Of a DNA stretch of 64,000 nt, positions 58,725 through 64,000 are shown one piece after another. The position numbers and the translations under genes are program-made. The stretch lies in contig SADC01000518.1 of the NCBI GenBank assembly GCA_004194705.1, positions 16,976 to 80,975 of the forward strand, given 5' to 3'. Origin of the DNA: Ditylenchus dipsaci (taxonomy: Eukaryota; Nematoda; Chromadorea; Rhabditida; Anguinidae). A model generated the notes under the pieces. It did no database searches. It was not told the origin of the DNA and was given only the letters and a program-made list of their open reading frames with translations. Within the stretch, counting starts at the first letter, position 1. Each line of letters begins with the position of its first letter.

Positions 58725-59060
58725 GGCACATTTAGAAGCATTGTGAGATCAATGAACGAAATGAGAGAGCAGAAAATAAGCGTAGCACGAGCAACCAACC
58801 AGCAGCAGGAAAGCAGAATGAATGAACTTTGAAACAAAAGTTGATTACACATCCATAAATCGAATCATTTTAGAAAACTTATGGCAAAATGTTTTACACA
58901 TCTCAATCAGAAAAAAGTGGATAGGGTCAATTCCTTGTCTACAAGTTATGGAACCCACGCGATTTCTTCTTATCTGTCTTAATCAACAAAATATTTTAGT
59001 GGACGGGTAAGTTACTACAGTCTATCCTCTAGTTTACGTCACCACCAGGAATCGCCCTTA

Positions 59061-59253
59061 AAGGACCATGCTTTTTGCGCGCAGTGGCATGTGAAAAATT
59101 TGAATTGGCGGGGGACACTTCTCTTTCGTCTATCAGTGTACTCTTTGGAGTAATTCGAAACGACTCGAAAGAGTACACTGATAGACAAAAGAGAGGTGTC
59201 CCCCGCCAATTCAAATTTTGCCCATGCCAATGCGCGCAAAAACCATGGTCCTT
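59061..59253. mobile_element. Palindromic AACCATGCTTTTTGCGCGC MITE, copy 2
   Basis: Ends aaggaccatgctttttgcgc and complement. Near-perfect arms include aattggcgggggacactt and its complement. About 190 bp; same family as 57983-58170. Confidence 0.8.
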
Positions 59254-59742
59254 CATGTGACGTTAATCCAGTTATTTTGCCTTATACAAGCTAAGCCAAT
59301 TAAATCGCCTAGTATTTGGTGACGTTACAAACCTAGGTGAAGTTAAATTCAGGTTTTGTATGCTGTAACTGGAAACTGTTAGCATTTTGTCATAAGTCAG
59401 ATAGTCAAGCTGTGTGATGTTTGATTGAGAAACTATTTAATCGAAAGCCGTTTATCTAAATGCAAGTTTTACCTTGATTTTCTGAGCGGCGAACTATCTC
59501 CATTATTGAAATACTAGAGGAAATAGGCGCCTATCGGCGCCACTATCATATTTAAAAAATTACATAAATAATGATCGATCACATACCTTACCTAGATACC
59601 CTTCTTCTGGTTAACCGCCCTCTTGGCTAACCTCCTCCTGGATAGCTCTCTCCTGGCTTTCCTCCCACTTGTAACAGGGTGACTTTGTGACTCCTGAGTG
59701 ACTTTTTCTATATACCCTTCTCTTAAAAAAAGAAATCAGAAT
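59254..59742. other. Noncoding stretch
   Basis: AT-rich, with degraded tandem cctcctggctaac-like sequence at 59590-59680. No gene recognised. Confidence 0.35.
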
Positions 59743-60253
59743 CAGGCCTGTGCACGGGCCGGCCCGGCCCGGGCCGTGATTTTTGAGGCCCGGGCCGGGC
59801 CCAACTTTCAAAATTGCTTACGGCCGGGCCGGGCTCGAAAATCGACGGCCGGGCCGGGCCGGCCCGGAATTTATTAATCTTAAATATACCTTATCAATCC
59901 AATTTAAAAAAAAATTTAAGTCTTGTATCAAAATGTAGTCACGGATTTCGGGTTTTCAACAATTTGTTGACTGACTTACTGGAATTTTTAAAAGTTTGAA
60001 GAAAGTTCTGTTCATACAAAGACTTGTTTTTGAAACTTTTTTGAAATCGCATTGAATCAATTAATGGCTTGTTAGAAAGCTTAATCCAGGGCTATGTAAT
60101 AGTGTGAAATTTTTAGAAATAAAAATTCGAAACAAGTCAAAAAAGTTCCTGGGCCGTAGTAACAATCGCGGTAACAACTAAAAGTAACGTGGCTAAAAGT
60201 AAAAATGTCCGGGCCGGGCCGGCCGCGAAAAAGTGGGCCCGTGCACAGGCCTG
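59743..60253. mobile_element. hAT-type MITE with GGGCCGGGCC arms, copy 2
   Basis: Ends caggcctgtgcacgggcc and gggcccgtgcacaggcctg. Flanks atcagaat and attcagaa suggest an imperfect 8-bp duplication. Arms hold ccgggccgggcc clusters like 44729-45442. Confidence 0.8.
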
Positions 60254-60736
60254 ATTCAGAATTACTTTTATTGGAGTAATAAACCTAAAAAAGTGAAGGA
60301 AAATTAGAGACTATCGCCCTGCTGCTGTCCAATAAATTCATAACCTTCAGGTTGTTGATCCCAGGGTAGCTTTGCTTAGCCAATGACCAGACATTAGCTG
60401 CTGCTGATGACCACCTAGAGAATTTTTTATAAGACTTTCATTCTGATTTTTTTCTGTACTTTATTGACATAATTGATCATTTTTGCATTTTTCCAAAAAA
60501 TTTCAGATTGTATCTAAACCACATCAAACCATGGCCCGAAAATCGACCCACCCTAACCCAACTCCTGGGGTAGGTACCTCCTGGTCAGGTGGGTATCTGC
60601 CTGGATGGCCTAAAAATGGAGTTAAAAAATTAAGTTTACGTTTAAGGAGACTCGAACCAGTAACCTCGGTGACTTGTATATGAACCTCTACATTAACCCC
60701 TCCCCAATTGGTGTCCACCTGGATGGTCAAACTTGA
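60254..60736. other. Noncoding stretch with a tRNA-like remnant
   Basis: The minus strand near 60650-60705 has a B-box (ggttcgagtctcc) and an A-box-like tgtagaggttc. The structure is too degraded to call a tRNA. Satellite-like ggtcaggtgggtatctgcc lies at 60583-60601. Confidence 0.35.
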
Positions 60737-61044
60737 TCCAAGTGGTGCGACCACTTGGATCAAAATATTTTTTTTAGGTTTTCGGGTTCCAAAACAATTT
60801 CTATGTACTAATTCAAGTACGCTGAAGATGGTTGACAGTGGTAAAATACGTTTTATGGAAAAATTTTGACGATTGATTTCGACGAAATCAATAGTTGGCA
60901 ATAACTCAAAAATTTCACCATAAAAAGTAATTTTAACACTGTCAAACCATCTTCAGCGTGCTCGAATTAGTACATAGAAATTGTTTTGGAACCCGAAAAC
61001 CTTAAAAAAATATTTTGATCCAAGTGGACGACCACTTGGTTTGG
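60737..61044. mobile_element. Palindromic CCAAGTGG element, copy 3
   Basis: Ends gatccaagtggtgcgaccac and the complement of ggacgaccacttggtttggt. Arms pair through caaaacaatttctatgtact and complement. Same family as 24001-24222. Confidence 0.75.
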
Positions 61045-61229
61045 TCACTCTGGATGGAGTTTTGAGCGATTCTAATGGTGATGTAGAGGTTGCTGTTCGA
61101 ATCCACCTGGGTGCATACCTTTTTACCCCATAATTTTAGATAAAAAAAGACAAGCGTTCGACTTTTCAGGTCATTTGGGTGAATATGCCCCTATTCTGGA
61201 GTTACCCGTAGCTGTTTGACTAAAAATCT

Positions 61230-61388
61230 TGGCCCAATTTGCATTGGCCCAATTTGAAATTGGTCCAGTTTGCATTGGCCCAATTTGAAATGGCCCAATT
61301 TGAATTTGGCCCAATGAATTGGCCCAATTGAAAAGGCCCAATTTGAATTGCCCCAATTTGAAATGGCCCAATTTGAAAGGCCCAATCT
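61230..61388. repeat. GGCCCAATTTGAATT minisatellite, copy 3
   Basis: About ten units of tggcccaatttgaaa with minor variation, the longest of three arrays of this motif. Confidence 0.85.
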
Positions 61389-62152
61389 ACTCCTCCCGTT
61401 TTAACACCTAATTTTCAACTGCAAGGAGCAAAAACTCACAAATTTCACAGCATCTTTAAATATAAATTTCAAAGTCTTCCGCCGTTAAAAGAGCTTTCGA
61501 ATGAGTACAAAACTAGCTTAACACGGGAACGGCTGTACGTCCTGATGGTATGTCCTTGCAGAATTTCACGCTGAGCACGATGGTGAAAAAAAATTGAAAA
61601 AAAGTAACTCTACAGTGGTCAGCGGCCTTGCGAACCATCAATGTCACGACTTTTGCCTATGCCACTTCAAAGAGGTAAAGAATCCACTGTTTTAATATAT
61701 TTTTATATTTCATGTGCAAAAGAAAGCGCAGATTGCGAGCTTTCAAATCATATTGTGGAGGTATTTATGACAATCATATGATAATTTTTTGGCTCACAGA
61801 AACCATGTGTTTTTTTTTCAAAACGTTGTTCATACAAAATATGTACAAATAATTGTGAAACGCCGTTTTTTAATTTATGTTGATACTGTTTGATAGAGCA
61901 AGAAAACTGCACCAGATAGTGCTTTATAGCTCTTTCACAAACGTTTTAGTTGGCGTTGGAGTTGGCGTGGAATTGGAGTTGGTAATTTTTTTATGAACAC
62001 CTTTTTACTCCAACTCCAAATGCCATCCGACCTTTCACAAAAAACTCCAAGTAATTTATCTCTGCTTTTCACAGCGTGGCTGATTCCTATTTTTCCTGTG
62101 CCAAATCAAATGGCGTGTTGGCAGTGAATCCTCCTAAGCTGGAGTGCTGCTA
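61389..62152. other. Stretch without a recognised gene
   Basis: Short coding-like patches (for example HDFCLCHFKE near 61650-61680) are too small to assign. No repeat family recognised. Confidence 0.3.
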
Positions 62153-62470
62153 ATGGCGGGTTTACATTTGCATCTGGCTAATCCGGAGGAACTCGATAGC
62201 TTTCAATTTCGGTCATCAAACAACAATGATTACCGCTGAAGCAAGTCTTTGGATTTGTGGAAGCCGGAAGAACATGCCAGTGGAAGTGACGCGTGTAGTA
62301 AGCTTTATTCCCCATCCTTAGAATTTTAATCCAATAATTTAGGGTGGTCCCCGAAGGAAGACATGCTCATAATCCAGTTCATTGAAGTAGCCCAGATTTG
62401 CCGATCCACAAGCGCCGTTCAAGTCCGATCTAAATGTGGAGAAGTTAATCTTCCGATAACAGCCAAGTGA
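62153..62470 (+). CDS. Small two-exon gene with one in-frame TGA
   Basis: Exon 1 (62153-62294) codes MAGLHLHLANPEELDSFQFR, a TGA at 62237-62239, then SKSLDLWKPEEHASGSDA. A 48-bp intron with consensus ends (gtagta to aatttag) joins in phase to exon 2 (62343-62470): WWSPKEDMLIIQFIEVAQIC and STSAVQVRSKCGEVNLP before a stop. The W-S-x-x-E-D-x-L-I phrase with a later V-R-S-K resembles a Myb/SANT-type helix repeat, but weakly. The TGA may be a CGA-to-TGA change or a sequencing error. Confidence 0.4.
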
Positions 62471-63240
62471 ACAAATGTACCATAGACATTCGTGTATATA
62501 GTCAAACATTTGCCTCATTGATCTATATATGCTCTTTGCTAATAAGTACTGTGTAGATGCTTGAATTTATTATGTATGTGTGTTACGATTTCGATGAGAT
62601 AGTAGCTTACGATGCAACCGATTTACGCAAGAGATGTGAAATTTTTTAGCGGGTAAGAGATTATGTTATTAACTTCATGTCTGCAGTCCAAAACTACTGT
62701 TTTGCATATGCAGCAGTTCTCTTAGCCAGCGTGTAGTAGACTGAAACCTCAGAGCCCTAAACAAATAACATATGAAGAAAATGGCAGTCGTATATTAATG
62801 TGGTGAAAGATAAGGTGGTGAGCATGCGTGAGACCAGATGAACCATTATCGTTAACAGCTAGTTCTATCACACATAGACAAGCCGAATTTCCGCAAAGCA
62901 ATGGGTCGCTGAAAAGTAGACGACTAAGAAACAGTCAAAAAAAAACCAGCCAAAAATTTAGCCTAATTTAGTCATTTGGCTGTTTGACATCCATGCCTTT
63001 TTACCCAAATGTCCTTTTTTCGAAATTTTGAGTTACGAGCCCTGGTTTAAATCTTGAAAGATCATACGGCGAAAATTGCTGCGTATTCTTTTTAAACACT
63101 TCGTTTATTTGTCCCGAAATGAAAAATGTCTGCAATTTTGCAGATTGACCGAAGGAGACTATATAAAGCTGAAATTATATCTCATATCATTCTCGCCTGA
63201 TATTGTCGTGTTTTGCTGAGCTCCTCAACAACTTTGTCTT

Positions 63241-63305
63241 CACCAAGGTAATTCATGTCTTTAATAGTTGAAAATGGCTTCTTATCTTTCTTTTATAGTT
63301 CTCCA
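63241..63305 (+). promoter_or_regulatory. 5-prime intron or trans-splice acceptor of MSP gene 2
   Basis: A 5-prime UTR donor (caccaag then gtaatt at 63248) and a strong acceptor (tttcttttatag at 63299) precede the ATG at 63306 by 6 nt. This fits either a short UTR intron or an outron. Confidence 0.5.
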
Positions 63306-63949
63306 ATGGCCGATGCTCTAAGTCCGAGGTGCTGCTGCCAAGCCAGATGTTCCAGCGGCCAAAACCGATGACAAGTCTCCAGCCGCGCCTGCTCCAGCCA
63401 AGTCCAGTGTTCCGCCGCAACATCCTGATGAGCCTGCCTTCCATCTCAAGCTGAGTCCGGATCAATTCATCGAATTCAAGAGCGACAGTCTTCTCAAAGG
63501 ACCTGTGTGTGCTGATGTTAGTCTCACAAATCGACCAAGTTCGCCAAGTCTATAAGTTTAGTTAACTTTGTGCGTTCTCTTTGTCATATATAAACTATTT
63601 GCTTTAGATCAATGCACCTCCAACGAATCTTCCGTGTGCGTCCGCCTGTCGCCTTAAAGCTGATGAGACGGTTCGATCAAGTTCACGCTGTCGACCAAGA
63701 CTGTGCCGGATATCACCAAGCATTTCTTCGCCTTCTATCATGAGTGCGCCCGAACGACTGAGAAGACGGTGGCCAAAAGCTGTGGACTGCAACATCGAAC
63801 CCGAAGGGATCAAGCGAATCCAATCAAAGTGCTAAAGGACAATGGGACGCCGTGACTGTGATGCTCCTCTGCTGATGCGGCCGCTGCTCTGCCGCTACTG
63901 CGCTCCTCCGCCCGCTGCTGCTGTTGCTCCACCTAATGACAAGAAATGA
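63306..63949 (+). CDS. MSP-domain protein with Ala/Pro-rich ends, frames broken
   Basis: N-terminal linker DVPAAKTDDKSPAAPAPAKS, then the MSP domain: FHLKLSPDQFIEFKSDSLLK, ADVSLTN, a 67-bp intron region (about 63541-63608), CTSNESSVCVRLSP and DGSIKFTLSTKTVPDITKHF followed by FAFYHECARTTEKTVAK. The CTSN-x-x-x-x-VR-x-SP step followed by HFFAxYHE is characteristic of MSP-domain proteins, which form filaments or receptor contacts in nematode sperm or act as VAP-like adaptors. An Ala/Pro tail (PPPAAAVAPPNDKK) ends at 63947-63949. At least four single-base frame changes separate these pieces. An Ala/Pro-rich linker is unlike the compact 127-aa classical MSPs, so this is an MSP-like protein of another subfamily. 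Confidence 0.75.
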
Positions 63950-64000
63950 GTCGAAGAATACAGTGCAAACATGTTCCTCGTAATCACTGCATTGTGTCTG

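Noticed and set aside
60650..60705. tRNA gene on the minus strand
   Set aside because: Only a B-box and a weak A-box; no cloverleaf can be drawn.

Overview
This window is eukaryotic, AT-rich, and almost certainly from a nematode. The evidence is: an interstitial array of the nematode telomeric hexamer TTAGGC (5842-5907); two genes with Major Sperm Protein-type domains (57393-58724 and 63306-63949); many introns of 42-58 bp ending in TTTCAG or TTTTAG; pyrimidine-rich AG sites directly before start codons, as expected for spliced-leader trans-splicing; and ubiquitin with Ala at position 19. The species cannot be named from sequence alone.

Recognised host genes are sparse: rpb-11 (RNA polymerase II subunit, 19455-19855), rps-13 (ribosomal protein uS15, minus, 21822-22609), a three-unit polyubiquitin gene (41206-42049), isopentenyl-diphosphate isomerase (47123-49919) and the two MSP-domain genes. 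Unrecognised but coding-like genes lie at 3530-5097, 5404-5624, 13000-14160, 15929-17360, 40194-40677, 52821-53172 and 62153-62470. They do not form a pathway or an operon. Except for polyubiquitin, almost every recognisable gene shows single-base frame breaks. In rpb-11 and rps-13 these look like lost bases in short homopolymers, which points to uncorrected assembly errors more than to mass pseudogenisation.

The rest is a dense mosaic of DNA transposons and inverted repeats. (1) At least ten hAT-type elements, nine with matching 8-bp target duplications, most of whose arms are built from short, element-specific motifs. (2) Pogo/Tigger-like MITEs with CAGTCRAMCTC ends and TA duplications. (3) Mariner-like MITEs and one long-TIR Tc1/mariner copy with a broken transposase (25981-26952). 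(4) A hairpin family with ACCGTATTTYCTCTA ends. (5) Foldbacks with runs of G or C next to their ends, several sharing a GC-rich hairpin core. (6) A 4.2-kb Mutator-like element (34842-39035) bounded by minisatellite-like inverted repeats, carrying a broken MULE transposase and, downstream, a SUMO-protease-like (Ulp1/C48) gene with an intact catalytic triad. (7) Tc1/mariner, pogo, Helitron/PIF1 and hAT coding relics. Several elements are nested, most clearly at 53218-57283.

The MULE-Ulp1 element and the satellite-armed hAT family are the best candidates for something undescribed.
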